Source of the DNA: DASYCK01 sp036500205
GTDB lineage: Bacteria > Myxococcota_A > Polyangia > Fen-1088
Assembly (NCBI GenBank): GCA_036500205.1
Contig: DASYCK010000079.1
Location: 1-64,000, forward strand
Direction of reading: 5' to 3'
DNA length: 64,000 nucleotides
Shown here in pieces: positions 16,946 to 26,567 of this stretch. The notes under the pieces were generated by a model. The model did not search any database, was not told the DNA's origin, and saw only the letters and a list, made by a program, of their open reading frames with translations. Numbering within the stretch: position 1 is the stretch's first letter; every line of letters begins with the position of its first letter. Made by a program: the position numbers and the translations under genes.

Positions 16946-19210
16946 ATGATGAAGCCGAGGCGCTCCCTTCCCGTCGTTTTCGTCGCCCTCTTCGGGGTCG
17001 CGGCGTGCACCGGTTCGCCCGGCTCGGAGTCGACGAGCTCTGGTTCGGGAAGCAGCTCGGGCAACGGCTCCGGGGGAAAGTCATCGACCGGCTCGGGCGG
17101 TGGCTCCGCGACCGGCTCGGGCGGCTCCCCCATGATCGACGGCGGCGGCGTGACGCAGCCCCCGATGCCGTTCCAGGCGGCGTCGGCGCAGACGGCTGTT
17201 CGCAAGGTGAAGAATCTGCTCACCGGCATGGCCCCCACGGACGCCGACGTCTCGCTCGTGAAGGACATGGGCGCGGCCGGACTGCAGCAGCTGATCGACA
17301 CCTGGATGACCGATCCGACGTTTCAGCCACACTTCAAGGACAAGATGGTGTTCTTCTTCCGGAACACCTTCCAGCAGACGTCGTTCAGCCCCCTCGATGA
17401 CTTCAAGCCGCAGCTGCTCGAGAACGGCGGCTTCGACTTCGGTCCGGTGGGCGTGGGCGTGGTCGGCGACGACGCGTTCGCGCGGCTGGTGCAGAACCTG
17501 AAAGACAGCTTCGCGCTGACGGCCTGGCAGCTCGTCAGCGACGGACAGCCGTTCTCGAACGTGCTCACCACGCAGAAGTTCATGATGACGACGGCCCTGA
17601 AGAGCCTGTATCTGCAGATCGAGATGCCGAACGATCAGCCGTACGCGTTCGGCTCGACGGGGACCAAGCTGGCGTGGCGCGTGGACTACAGCGGCACGAC
17701 GGCGATCCCCATCGAGGACGTCATCAACCCGTCGAGCCCGAACTACCTGACGTTCGACGACATGCCGCCCGCCTCGGGCGGCACCAGCTTCGGCGGCGGA
17801 GGCGGCGCCACCACCTGCCGCGGCGGAATGAACGGCGCGGGCGCCGCCGTCCCCTACGCGATGAACAGCGGCTACGCGATGCTGTTCCAGCGGCTGCTGG
17901 GGATGACGCCACGCTACCCGTTCGAGGCGGTGCAGACGACCACCTGCTTCGAGCACGCGTCGAAGCCGTATTTCACGACCTCGGACGTCTCGGACTGGAC
18001 GATGGTGAACGTTCACGCGCTGGGCAGCGGCGAGACGTACATCCAGCCGTTCGACCTGCCGACCTTGCGAAAGACCACCGACCTCGGGCTGAAGCTGCCC
18101 CGCTTCAGCTACTACACCACGCCGGCCTTTCTCGCCCTGTGGAACACCAACGACAGCAATCAGCACCGGGTGACGGCGAATCAGACCTTGCTGGTGGCGC
18201 TCGGCCAGTCGTTCACCAGCGCGAACGCCATCACGCCCCTCAGCGCGGCGGGGTTGGACTCGGCGCACTCGGTGGCCGGCTCCGAATGCGTGGGCTGTCA
18301 CAAGAGCCTCGATCCCTTGCGGACGTTCTGGGCCAACCAGCTCGACTACAACGACCGCAACGACTTCCCGGCGAAGGCCAGCTTCACCGGCGCGGCGGCG
18401 AATCCGCGCCCCACCACCCTGGGGGGACTGCTGGCGTTCCTCAACGTCAACGCGACGGGGACCAGCATGGCCGACCTGGGCAACCTGCTGTTGCAGGTCA
18501 ACGACGGCGACTCGACACAACCGATCAGCCGCTTCGCCCTCTCGATCGCGCAGAAGCTGTGCTACTTCGCCAACGCCACTGGCTGCCTGGAGTCGGACGC
18601 CGAGTTCCGCCGCATCGCCCACAACTTCGAGACGAACAACTTCAACTTCCCCGCGCTGGTGAAGGATCTGTTCTCGTCACCGCTGGTCACGGGGGCCTCG
18701 ACGACCGACACGTTCATGGACGGCGGGGTGATGGTCAGCATCGCCCGCAAGGATCAGCTGTGCTCGTCGCTGAGCAACCGTCTGGGCAAGGACGTGTGCG
18801 CGCTGGCGGTGCCGCTGCCGTCACAGGCCCAGAACACCACCATCAAGATCGCGACGTCGATCCCGGCGGATGCCTTCTCGCGCGGGTCGGAGATCCCCAT
18901 CACCGCCTCGGATCCGACGCTGTTCTTCCGGGCGGCCTCCGAGATGCTGTGCGAGAACGTGGCGGTCCAGGTGGTGGACGCGACGACGGCCACCGTCTAC
19001 GCCAGCACCGACTCGGCCACGGCGATGACGAAGATGGTCACCGACATCATGGGCTATCCCCCCTCGGACAACCATTACGCGGCGGCGCTACAGATCCTGC
19101 AGGAGCACTACAGCGCCGTGATGTCGGCCAAGGGGACGGCGACCAACGCCCTGCGGTCGACCTTCACCTTGGCCTGCGAATCCCCCACCTCTCTCTCGTT
19201 CGGAATCTAA
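16946..19210 (+). CDS. Lipoprotein with one c-type haem motif (DUF1549/DUF1592-like)
   Basis: The 754-residue protein has a lipoprotein leader ending FGVAAC (Cys 21) and a Gly/Ser linker (about 25-65). The early part (RKVKNLLTGMAPTDADV) resembles domains found in planctomycete and myxobacterial DUF1549/DUF1592-type proteins. A single haem-binding CVGCH motif lies at about residues 448-452, followed by KSLDP. Such proteins are exported and occur beside DUF1501/DUF1552 proteins; their substrates are unknown. It is followed after 18 bp by a DUF1501-like gene, so the two form a pair. Family assignment is by motif and context only. Confidence 0.8.
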   Translation: MMKPRRSLPVVFVALFGVAACTGSPGSESTSSGSGSSSGNGSGGKSSTGSGGGSATGSGGSPMIDGGGVTQPPMPFQAASAQTAVRKVKNLLTGMAPTDADVSLVKDMGAAGLQQLIDTWMTDPTFQPHFKDKMVFFFRNTFQQTSFSPLDDFKPQLLENGGFDFGPVGVGVVGDDAFARLVQNLKDSFALTAWQLVSDGQPFSNVLTTQKFMMTTALKSLYLQIEMPNDQPYAFGSTGTKLAWRVDYSGTTAIPIEDVINPSSPNYLTFDDMPPASGGTSFGGGGGATTCRGGMNGAGAAVPYAMNSGYAMLFQRLLGMTPRYPFEAVQTTTCFEHASKPYFTTSDVSDWTMVNVHALGSGETYIQPFDLPTLRKTTDLGLKLPRFSYYTTPAFLALWNTNDSNQHRVTANQTLLVALGQSFTSANAITPLSAAGLDSAHSVAGSECVGCHKSLDPLRTFWANQLDYNDRNDFPAKASFTGAAANPRPTTLGGLLAFLNVNATGTSMADLGNLLLQVNDGDSTQPISRFALSIAQKLCYFANATGCLESDAEFRRIAHNFETNNFNFPALVKDLFSSPLVTGASTTDTFMDGGVMVSIARKDQLCSSLSNRLGKDVCALAVPLPSQAQNTTIKIATSIPADAFSRGSEIPITASDPTLFFRAASEMLCENVAVQVVDATTATVYASTDSATAMTKMVTDIMGYPPSDNHYAAALQILQEHYSAVMSAKGTATNALRSTFTLACESPTSLSFGI

Positions 19211-19228
19211 GGAAAGGAGCAGACGACC

Positions 19229-20608
19229 ATGTTGAAACGACGTGATGCGCTCCTGAGCGGGCTGTTTGGTTCGGGATATCTCGGGCTGCGGGCGCTGGCC
19301 ACGGGGCTGCCGGCCTGGTTCCTGGTGAACCCGCGCAAGGCGAACGCCCAGACCTTGCAGTGCATGATCGATGCAAAAGACAAGATGCAGTACCTGATCG
19401 TCAGCACGTCGTTCAACGGCGATCCGGTGAACTGCAATTGTCCGGGGACGTACGAGGCGACCGACGCCATCCACCCGATGGACCCCGAGGTCGAGCAGAC
19501 GACGGTGAAGCTGGGGAGCAAGAGCTACGGCGCGGCGTTGCCCTGGGCCGATCCGTCCGTGACCAACAAGAGCGGCGCGAACACCGGACAGCTCAAGGCG
19601 GCGACCCTGGCGCGAACGTCGTTCTTCCACCACATGACCCGCTCGACGGTGCACGGCGATCAGCCGAAGGTGATGAAGCTGCAGGGGGGGACGACCGGCG
19701 GCGAGATGATCATCTCCGCGTACGCCAAGCATCTGGCGCCCTGCTTCGGAACGATCCAGGCGGAGCCGGTGGCCCTGGGGGCGAACGGAAACTCGGCCGA
19801 GCTGGTGAGCTACGGGGGTCGCACCTTGCCGTCGATCGCGCCGACGCAATTGAAGACGCTGCTGACGGGCTCGAAGACCGACGCGCTGGTGAAGCTGCGG
19901 GCGATGCGGGACATGGAGCTCGACAAGCTGAACGCGCTGGCGAAGACCGACGGCACGGCGATCCAGGGGCAATTCCTGGACGCGCTGGCGAACAGCCAGA
20001 CGCAGGTGCGCGCGCTGGCGGACACCTTGTCGACGACGTTGAACGCCATCACGGCCGACGACATCAAGGGGCAGGCGCTGGCGGCCGCGGCCCTCTTCTC
20101 CGCGAAGGTGACGCCGGTGGCGACCATCCACATCGGGTTCGGGGGGGACAATCACTCCGACCAGAACCTGCAGGCGGAGGCCGACCAGCACGTGAGCGGT
20201 ATCGCCGCGATCCAGGCGGTGATGGACGCCATGGCGTCGCTGAGCCTGGCCGACAGCGTGACGTTCGCCACGCTGAACGTGTTCGGACGAAACCTGAACG
20301 GCATCGCCAAGGTGACGTCACGGGCCGGTCGCGACCACTATGGCAATCACAACGTGGGCGTGCTCATCGGGAAGAACATCGCGCCGTCGGTCATCGGCGG
20401 AATCACCTCGTCGTCGGGTGGCTACATCGCCTCGGACATCAACTCGGCGGACGGCTCGGCGGCGTCGGGCGGCGACATCCCGGCGGCACAGTCGATGGCG
20501 GCGATGGCGAAGACGCTGGGCGTGGCGCTGGGAATCCCCGACACCGTCCTCGAGGCCGACTTCACCGCGGCGGCGGGGGGGAAAGTGGTTCCGGCGGCGC
20601 TGGCCTGA
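19229..20608 (+). CDS. DUF1501-like exported protein (probable Tat substrate)
   Basis: The 459-residue protein starts with KRRDALLSG, a hydrophobic stretch and a leader that could be cut after KANA (about residue 37); the twin arginine suggests Tat export. The C-terminal half has a GGDNHSDQN block and GRDHYGNHNVGVLIG, resembling the metal-site region of DUF1501 (sulfatase/phosphatase-like) proteins. It follows the haem-motif lipoprotein after 18 bp and is probably co-expressed. No catalytic activity can be stated. An inverted repeat with a mismatch (about 20625-20660), without a T-run, follows the gene. Confidence 0.8.
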   Translation: MLKRRDALLSGLFGSGYLGLRALATGLPAWFLVNPRKANAQTLQCMIDAKDKMQYLIVSTSFNGDPVNCNCPGTYEATDAIHPMDPEVEQTTVKLGSKSYGAALPWADPSVTNKSGANTGQLKAATLARTSFFHHMTRSTVHGDQPKVMKLQGGTTGGEMIISAYAKHLAPCFGTIQAEPVALGANGNSAELVSYGGRTLPSIAPTQLKTLLTGSKTDALVKLRAMRDMELDKLNALAKTDGTAIQGQFLDALANSQTQVRALADTLSTTLNAITADDIKGQALAAAALFSAKVTPVATIHIGFGGDNHSDQNLQAEADQHVSGIAAIQAVMDAMASLSLADSVTFATLNVFGRNLNGIAKVTSRAGRDHYGNHNVGVLIGKNIAPSVIGGITSSSGGYIASDINSADGSAASGGDIPAAQSMAAMAKTLGVALGIPDTVLEADFTAAAGGKVVPAALA

Positions 20609-20689
20609 GCGCAGGGGGCAAGCCTCCGCCTACGAGACGCCTCTGACCGGGGCGTAGGTGGATTCAGCTCGCCCCATTCGGGAGAGGTC

Positions 20690-20702
20690 GGCCCGTAGGG
20701 CC
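20690..20702. repeat. Small palindrome in the spacer before the TonB-receptor gene
   Basis: ggccc-gta-gggcc is a 5+3+5 hairpin inside a stretch with ggagagg and gggtgagggc flanks. Similar gccctcaccc wording occurs near 10955 in the fliQ-fliR spacer. It may be a member of the same family of dispersed short palindromes. No promoter is obvious in this spacer. Confidence 0.35.
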
Positions 20703-20791
20703 GGGTGAGGGCGGCTGTGGCGCGCGGAAGTCGGACCGATGTGACGTCGGGCAACCCGGCGGCTGGAATTCCGGTCTCGTTGTACGCGTTC

Positions 20792-23497
20792 GTGACGCTG
20801 CCAAACAACAGACTGCGGGCGGTCGGGGGCGGGATGATGGTGGTCCTGGCCTGGTGCACCCACGCGAAGGCGCAGGACCTGGGATTGGGCGTTCCGCCAC
20901 CGCCCGCGCCGTCCGCGCCGGCACCGAAGTTGACCAAGGCGCCGGCCTTGCGGCGCGCCGCCGAGCCCACCTACCCGGCGGAGGCGCTCGCCGAGAAGCT
21001 GTCCGCGGACGTGAAGATGATGGTCGACCTCGACGCTGGCGGACGGGTCACGGCGGTCGAGATTGTCCAGCCTGTCGGTCACGGCTTCGATGACGCGGCG
21101 AAGGTCGCCATGCTGCGATACGAATTCTCGCCGGGGGAGATCGACGGGAGGCCAGCGCCCATTCGAATCGAGTACACGTTGCACTTCGTACCGCGGAGCG
21201 TGTCCCCGGCAGATGCAGGCGTCGATGACGCCGCGCCGCCCGCGGTGGCGCCACCACCGCCACCGCCGCCCCCCACCGTCGTGGTGGTCGAAGGGCGGGT
21301 GCGCGAGAAGGGGACGCGCAATCCGCTGCCCGGGATGGAGATCGCGGTGATCGCGAAGGCCCCCGACGGCGCGGAGAAGCCAGCCACCTCGGGGGCGACC
21401 ACCGATCAGGAGGGACACTTCCGGATCGAGGGGGAGCGCGGCGTCGCGCTGCGCCTGGTGGTGACGGACGGCAAGCACCAGGCGTGCGTCCGCGACGTCG
21501 ACGCCACCGCCACCAGCGGCGAGACCCCGGCGCAGATCGATTGCCTGGTGGCTCGGCAGCTCGGCACCAGCTACGAGACGACGGTGAAGGCCCCGCCCAC
21601 GACGCAGGCGGTGACGCGCTACACGCTGTCGCAGCCCGAGTTGACGTCGGTGCCGGGGACCTTCGGCGATCCCCTGCGCGTCATCCAGAACCTCCCCGGG
21701 GTGGCGCGCACGCCGTATGGCCTGGGCCTGCTGGTCATCCGCGGCGCCTCCCCCAGTGACTCCGGTGTCTTCATCGAAGGGCACTCGGTACCGCTGCTGT
21801 ACCACTTCGGTGGCGGGCCGTCGGTGCTGGCGCCCCAGCTCATCGACCACATCGATTTCTACCCGGGCAACTTCGGCGTGAAGTACGGGCGCGCCACGGC
21901 GGGCATCATCGACGTCGGCATCAAGACCGACGCCACGCCGCTGGTGCATGGTCAGGTCGACCTGAACCTGCTCGACTCGTCGGCCTACGTGGAGGGACCG
22001 CTCGGTCATGGGTGGACCGGCTCGGTGTCGGCACGCCGCTCGTACCTCGACGTGCTGATCGATCTGGCCTCGCCGAGCGGCACCACCACGGTCGCGCCGG
22101 TGTTCTGGGACTATCAGGCGGGCGTGCACCGCGACGTCGGTAACGGGAAGCTGGCGCTGTTCGCGTTCGGCAGCAACGATTCGCTGCGCGTGATCTCGAA
22201 GGATCCCGTCACCGGCAACCTCGATCTCGACACCGAGCGCGGCTTTCACAAGCTCATCGGCGTCTGGACGGCGACCGCGCACGGCTGGGCGAACCGACTT
22301 TCGCCCGCCTACGGATACGAGCGGCAGCGCCTCACCGCCGGGGGCATCGACATCGATGAATCGGCGAACGTCTTCTCCCTGCGCGACGAGCTGTCGCGCA
22401 ACCTCGGCCCCCACCTGACCTGGCGGCTCGGCTTCGACGGCGAGCTGCGCCGGGACAGTCTCTTCTTCAACGTGCCGCTCGCCCCCGACGCGCGCCTCTA
22501 CGGCGACACCATCTCCATGTTCCAGCAGCGGACCATCCCGCTTCACACCACCGGGATGGCGTTTTTCACCGACGCGGTCTGGGAGCCGGGCGGCGGCGTC
22601 ACCATCATCCCCGGCCTGCGCGGCGACTACGCGCGCGCCGCCGGCCAGGACCGCTTCACCCTGGATCCGCGCCTGGTGGCGCGCTGGAAGCTGACGCCGG
22701 CTCAGACGCTCAAGGCCGGCGTGGGCCTGTTTCACCAGATGCAGGCGCCCCAGCTGCTCGACCCCGAGTACGGGAACCCCCGCCTCCCCCCCATCGAAGC
22801 CGAGCAATACTCGCTGGGGTTCGTTCGCCAGCTCACCCCCAAGCTGTCGGTCGACACGACCCTCTACTACGTCCGCCGGCACAACGAGGCGGTCGCCGTC
22901 CCCACCACCGAAGCCTTCGCGGCGACCGGCCAGGGGCGCTCGTACGGCATGGAGCTGATCCTCAAGCACGAGTTCACCGAGCGCTTCTACGGGTGGATCG
23001 CCTACACGCTGTCGCGCTCCGAGCAGACCGTCTACACCGTCAACGACGCCACCCAGGGAAACGCCGGGCTGGGCAGCTTGCAGACGGGGACGACGCAGAC
23101 CCACTGGTACCCGACCGACTACGACCAGACGCACAACCTGATCATGGTGGGCAGCTACGCCTGGCGGGCCTGGCGGTTCGGCTCGCGCTTCCGGCTGGTC
23201 ACCGGCGCCCCCGACACCCCGCTCACGGAAGGGGCGTTCGACGCCGACAGCGGCCAGTACGCCTGTCAGGCCGGCCCCACCAATTCGATCCGCAAGCCGA
23301 CCTTCACGCAGCTGGACGTCCGCGTCGAGCGGCTGTGGACGTTCAGCGCCTGGCAGTTCGGCGCCTACGTCGACGTGCAGAACGTCACCAACGCGCAGAA
23401 CCCCGAGGCGACCTTGCACGACTACCGCTGCCGGGGCTCGACGCCCGTGCGCGGGTTGCCGCTGTTGCCCATCATCGGCTTGCGAGGACTGTTCTGA
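20792..23497 (+). CDS. TonB C-terminal domain fused to a TonB-dependent receptor
   Basis: About 901 residues from a GTG at 20792, followed by a leader ending HAKAQ; the frame also allows GTG at 20705. After a Pro/Ala stretch, residues about 57-125 match the TonB C-terminal domain (EPTYPAEALAEKL, RYEFSPGEIDGRPAP). Then come a Pro-rich linker, a carboxypeptidase-regulatory-like beta domain (about 170-240), a plug domain (about 265-370, with VIQNLPGVARTPYG and FYPGNFGVKYGRATAGI) and a 22-strand-type outer-membrane barrel to the C-terminus. Receptors of this type import substrates using TonB energy; the substrate is unknown. The stop overlaps the next ATG (TGATG). Confidence 0.9.
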   Translation: MTLPNNRLRAVGGGMMVVLAWCTHAKAQDLGLGVPPPPAPSAPAPKLTKAPALRRAAEPTYPAEALAEKLSADVKMMVDLDAGGRVTAVEIVQPVGHGFDDAAKVAMLRYEFSPGEIDGRPAPIRIEYTLHFVPRSVSPADAGVDDAAPPAVAPPPPPPPPTVVVVEGRVREKGTRNPLPGMEIAVIAKAPDGAEKPATSGATTDQEGHFRIEGERGVALRLVVTDGKHQACVRDVDATATSGETPAQIDCLVARQLGTSYETTVKAPPTTQAVTRYTLSQPELTSVPGTFGDPLRVIQNLPGVARTPYGLGLLVIRGASPSDSGVFIEGHSVPLLYHFGGGPSVLAPQLIDHIDFYPGNFGVKYGRATAGIIDVGIKTDATPLVHGQVDLNLLDSSAYVEGPLGHGWTGSVSARRSYLDVLIDLASPSGTTTVAPVFWDYQAGVHRDVGNGKLALFAFGSNDSLRVISKDPVTGNLDLDTERGFHKLIGVWTATAHGWANRLSPAYGYERQRLTAGGIDIDESANVFSLRDELSRNLGPHLTWRLGFDGELRRDSLFFNVPLAPDARLYGDTISMFQQRTIPLHTTGMAFFTDAVWEPGGGVTIIPGLRGDYARAAGQDRFTLDPRLVARWKLTPAQTLKAGVGLFHQMQAPQLLDPEYGNPRLPPIEAEQYSLGFVRQLTPKLSVDTTLYYVRRHNEAVAVPTTEAFAATGQGRSYGMELILKHEFTERFYGWIAYTLSRSEQTVYTVNDATQGNAGLGSLQTGTTQTHWYPTDYDQTHNLIMVGSYAWRAWRFGSRFRLVTGAPDTPLTEGAFDADSGQYACQAGPTNSIRKPTFTQLDVRVERLWTFSAWQFGAYVDVQNVTNAQNPEATLHDYRCRGSTPVRGLPLLPIIGLRGLF

Positions 23498-24633
23498 TGA
23501 AGCGCCTCGTGAAGCGGTACGTCTGGCTGCTGTTCGCCGCGCTCGTCGGCATGAACGCCTGCGGCGATCTCGACGACGTGACGACGGTGAAGGATCTGCG
23601 CGTGCTGGCGGTGATGGCCGAGCCGGCCGGATTTCTCGTGCCGCTCGACGCCCCCGGCGCCGGCTCTCCCGCCGCGTTGCAAGCGACGCTGACCGCGCTG
23701 GTGGTCGATCCCAAGGGCGCCGCGCGGCCGCTGACGTTCAGCGGCGAGGGGTGCCCCGACTACCTCGACACGATCTCGGCGGCCAGCGGCCAGGGGACGC
23801 GGGTCTGCCCGGACGCCCGCGTGACCGGTCAATTCCCGGCGCCGGTCGGCCCGGCCCTGGCGACGACGACGCTCTTCCCGCCCGACGCCCCCGGCGCCGC
23901 GTCGCCGGCGCCGCCGTCGACCATCGAATATCACCCGCGGGCGACGTTCGGCCTGACGCCGGAGCAGCTGGGCCTGTTCTTCTCGCCGGCCGTCACGGGC
24001 GATCCCACCCTGGACGGTGTCACCGCCTACAACCGTGACTTCGGCCTCGACGCCATCGTCGATCTGACCTTTCGCCTGGGCAGTGAAGACGCTACCGTCA
24101 TCAAGCGCGTCGTGTACTGGCCGCTGCTCCCCGCGGCGGAGGTTCCCGCCTCGTTCACCTTGCCCCAGCTCCCCAATCAAAACCCTCGCCTCGTCGACAT
24201 CCAGCTGTTCCGACATCGCAACACGGTGACGGGCGATCCCGAAGATCCCTGGCCGGACAGCGGCGCCACGCTCTCGCTCGCCGCCAAGGACAAGCTGTAC
24301 GTGTTGCCGGTCCCCGCGCCGGACGCCGCCGAGCGCTACCTGCTGCGCGCGCGCAACAGCCAGACCAGCGCCGTCGAGACGCTCGACGTGGCGCGCGAGC
24401 TCCTGACCTACCGGTTCTACGCCACGGCGGGGACGTTCGACCCCGACACCCAGCAGAGCGAGCTGTCGTCGGTGCTGACGTCGCCGGACGGGCGAGCTCA
24501 CATCGACAGCCAGTACAACCTCCCCAAGCTGGCCGACCTGCCGCCCGACGGCGAGGTGACCGTCTGGATCGTCGTGCGCGACGAGCGGGCCGGCACCTCG
24601 TGGGATAGCCGAACGTTCACCGTGACCCCGTGA
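23497..24633 (+). CDS. Lipoprotein coupled to the TonB-receptor fusion
   Basis: The 378-residue protein has a lipoprotein leader ending GMNAC (Cys 22) and a mature part rich in Pro, Ala, Asp and beta-type sequence. I do not recognise a family. Its ATG shares one base with the receptor stop, and its stop shares one base with the next ATG, so receptor and both lipoproteins should be made together. A partner role in substrate capture or surface display is inferred from this coupling. Confidence 0.85.
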   Translation: MKRLVKRYVWLLFAALVGMNACGDLDDVTTVKDLRVLAVMAEPAGFLVPLDAPGAGSPAALQATLTALVVDPKGAARPLTFSGEGCPDYLDTISAASGQGTRVCPDARVTGQFPAPVGPALATTTLFPPDAPGAASPAPPSTIEYHPRATFGLTPEQLGLFFSPAVTGDPTLDGVTAYNRDFGLDAIVDLTFRLGSEDATVIKRVVYWPLLPAAEVPASFTLPQLPNQNPRLVDIQLFRHRNTVTGDPEDPWPDSGATLSLAAKDKLYVLPVPAPDAAERYLLRARNSQTSAVETLDVARELLTYRFYATAGTFDPDTQQSELSSVLTSPDGRAHIDSQYNLPKLADLPPDGEVTVWIVVRDERAGTSWDSRTFTVTP

Positions 24634-25754
24634 TGGTTGCGCGAATGGCACGCGCCCGGGAACGCCTGGTTCGCTTCGTCGTCGGCGCGGCCCTGGTGCT
24701 CGGGGCTGGCGCGGGATGCGGCACCTCGTTCACCGAGGTTCGGCTCTCGCAGCCGGTGGTGGCGACGGCGCCAGGCGCGCCGCGAATCGAGGCGCGCCGC
24801 ATCTTCCTCACCGAGGATGTCCCCGCGAGCGGCGTTCGCGAGGACACGGCGCTGGCCGTGGAGATCGACGTGACGAACGGCGGCGGCGCCGTCTACAACC
24901 TGAACATCACCTCGCTGTCCTGCCTGCTGGAGGTCGACACGACGGCCCCGGGCCAGACGCTGTCCCTGCCGCTCGGCGCCGGCGGGGACGGCACGTTTCC
25001 GGGCGGCGAGCTCGCCGCCGACACGCTGGTGGTGAAGGCGCTGCCCGTCGCGCCCGGGCAGACCCGGACCATCTGGGCCATGTTCCGCGGCTATCGGTTC
25101 CCGGGCAGCGAGATCCCTCGCCGGGTCACGGTGACCCTCCCGGTCGACGGTGGCCAGGTGCTGCGGCTGGTGCTGGCCGATCCGGCGCGGGGACAGCTCC
25201 GGTGGAACCTGCCCGCGCAGAAGAGCGCGGTGATGCTGGGCCTCGAGAACACGTCGCTGCTCGGTGGCAGCAGCAAGGCGATGGGGATCTCGACCGAGCT
25301 CACGCTGTTCAGGCGAATGGGCTCGTTTCTGCTCGACCTGAGCCTGTCGTCCACGCTGCTGGTGCAGACGCAGGGCAGGCTCATCTCGCCGACGTCGTCG
25401 TTCGCGGGGAGCGGCGTGAACGCGCACCTCGCGCTGCCGGTCCTCACCTGGGGACCCGAGCTGGATCCGCGCAGCCTCGGGTTCTATGTCGGCGGTCAGG
25501 GGCAGTTTCTCATCTCGGTCGATCCGCCGCCCCCCGATGGCGAAACGCCAAAACCGCACGTCTACGGCGCGGTCGTCGCCGAGGGGGGAATCGATCTCGA
25601 GATCGGGGCGCTCAGCCCCGCGCGCACGCCGTTTCCCCTCACCCCCGTCGGTAGGCCCCTGCCCCGCTGGTTCATTCGCGCCGGCTACACGCACTGGTGG
25701 CTGGGCGGCGGCGGCGCCGACGGCTACGTGTCGAGCCTCCGCCTGACCTGGTGA
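24633..25754 (+). CDS. Second lipoprotein of the TonB-receptor operon
   Basis: The 373-residue protein has a leader ending GAGAGC (Cys about 30). The C-terminal half alternates polar and hydrophobic residues with many Gly and aromatic residues (FYVGGQGQFLISV, FIRAGYTHWWLGGGG) and ends SLRLTW, which is suggestive of beta-barrel or beta-rich outer-membrane sequence. A named family was not recognised. Start ATG 24633 overlaps the previous stop (TGATG); a GTG one codon earlier is possible. Confidence 0.83.
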   Translation: MVARMARARERLVRFVVGAALVLGAGAGCGTSFTEVRLSQPVVATAPGAPRIEARRIFLTEDVPASGVREDTALAVEIDVTNGGGAVYNLNITSLSCLLEVDTTAPGQTLSLPLGAGGDGTFPGGELAADTLVVKALPVAPGQTRTIWAMFRGYRFPGSEIPRRVTVTLPVDGGQVLRLVLADPARGQLRWNLPAQKSAVMLGLENTSLLGGSSKAMGISTELTLFRRMGSFLLDLSLSSTLLVQTQGRLISPTSSFAGSGVNAHLALPVLTWGPELDPRSLGFYVGGQGQFLISVDPPPPDGETPKPHVYGAVVAEGGIDLEIGALSPARTPFPLTPVGRPLPRWFIRAGYTHWWLGGGGADGYVSSLRLTW

Positions 25755-25799
25755 CCGGTGTCGTTGATCGCCCGGACGACCGCGGGCATGATTCGCGCC

Positions 25800-26516
25800 A
25801 TGCGTCTCCCCTCGTCTCTTCGGGTGGTCACCCCTCTGTGGGCGCTTCTCCTCGGCGTCGGCGCGGCGGCCGGGTGCGGTCCCTCGATCGACGCCGCCGC
25901 CAAGGCCGACATCGACGGCCGCGTGGCCGCGCTGCACGCCCCCGGCGAGTCCTTCCCGTCCCCCACGGCGTTCATGCCGATGCCGCTGGCGGCCGGGCAA
26001 TGGACGCAGCACAAGCTGACGAACGACAAGGGCGAGCCAGCCTTCATCACCTACAAGATTCTCCGCGAGGAGGGGGGGGCGTTCTGGATCGAGACCGTCA
26101 ACGAATCCTACCGAGGGAAGTCGATGCAGGAGATGCTGGTCGCCTTCGGCAACCGCATGGACCCGGGCCAGATCGAGATCCGGGCGATGAAGACGAAGGA
26201 CACGAAGGGGCGGATCAACGAGCTGCCCCCCGGCATGATGCCGATGATGCAGTCGCTCTACAAAAGCGCCGTCTCGATGCTGGTGGTGAGCTGGCAGGGC
26301 ATGCCCCAGGAGGACGCCACCGTCCCGGCGGGCCGCTTCACCGGCTGCTTCCGCACCCGCGCCGACGCCCAGTGGGCGGGCTTTCGCACCGTATCCGATT
26401 CTTGGGCCCATCCCGCCGTGCCCATCTCGGGAATGGTGAAATCGCAGGGCGTGGACCGCCCCTACACCATGGAGCTCGTGGCCTTCGGATTGACGGGCGC
26501 CGTCAGCGAATTCTGA
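25800..26516 (+). CDS. Hypothetical lipoprotein
   Basis: About 238 residues with a leader ending GAAAGC (Cys near 25), then a helical stretch (AAAKADIDGRVAAL) and a single globular domain. MPLAAGQWTQHKLTNDKGEP and the FTGCFRT block suggest a compact beta-rich fold; two further Cys could pair. No family recognised. In-frame starts exist at 25758 and 25788; I chose 25800 because it gives a normal signal length. It follows the TonB-receptor operon after a short gap in the same direction. Confidence 0.75.
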   Translation: MRLPSSLRVVTPLWALLLGVGAAAGCGPSIDAAAKADIDGRVAALHAPGESFPSPTAFMPMPLAAGQWTQHKLTNDKGEPAFITYKILREEGGAFWIETVNESYRGKSMQEMLVAFGNRMDPGQIEIRAMKTKDTKGRINELPPGMMPMMQSLYKSAVSMLVVSWQGMPQEDATVPAGRFTGCFRTRADAQWAGFRTVSDSWAHPAVPISGMVKSQGVDRPYTMELVAFGLTGAVSEF

Positions 26517-26567
26517 GAACGATTCGATTGGGCGTCGCTGGGCGGACCCGCTGACGGAGGCGCTGTC

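Noticed and set aside
20630..23419. 929-residue minus-strand frame
   Set aside because: Antisense shadow of the TonB-receptor fusion, which has recognisable domains.
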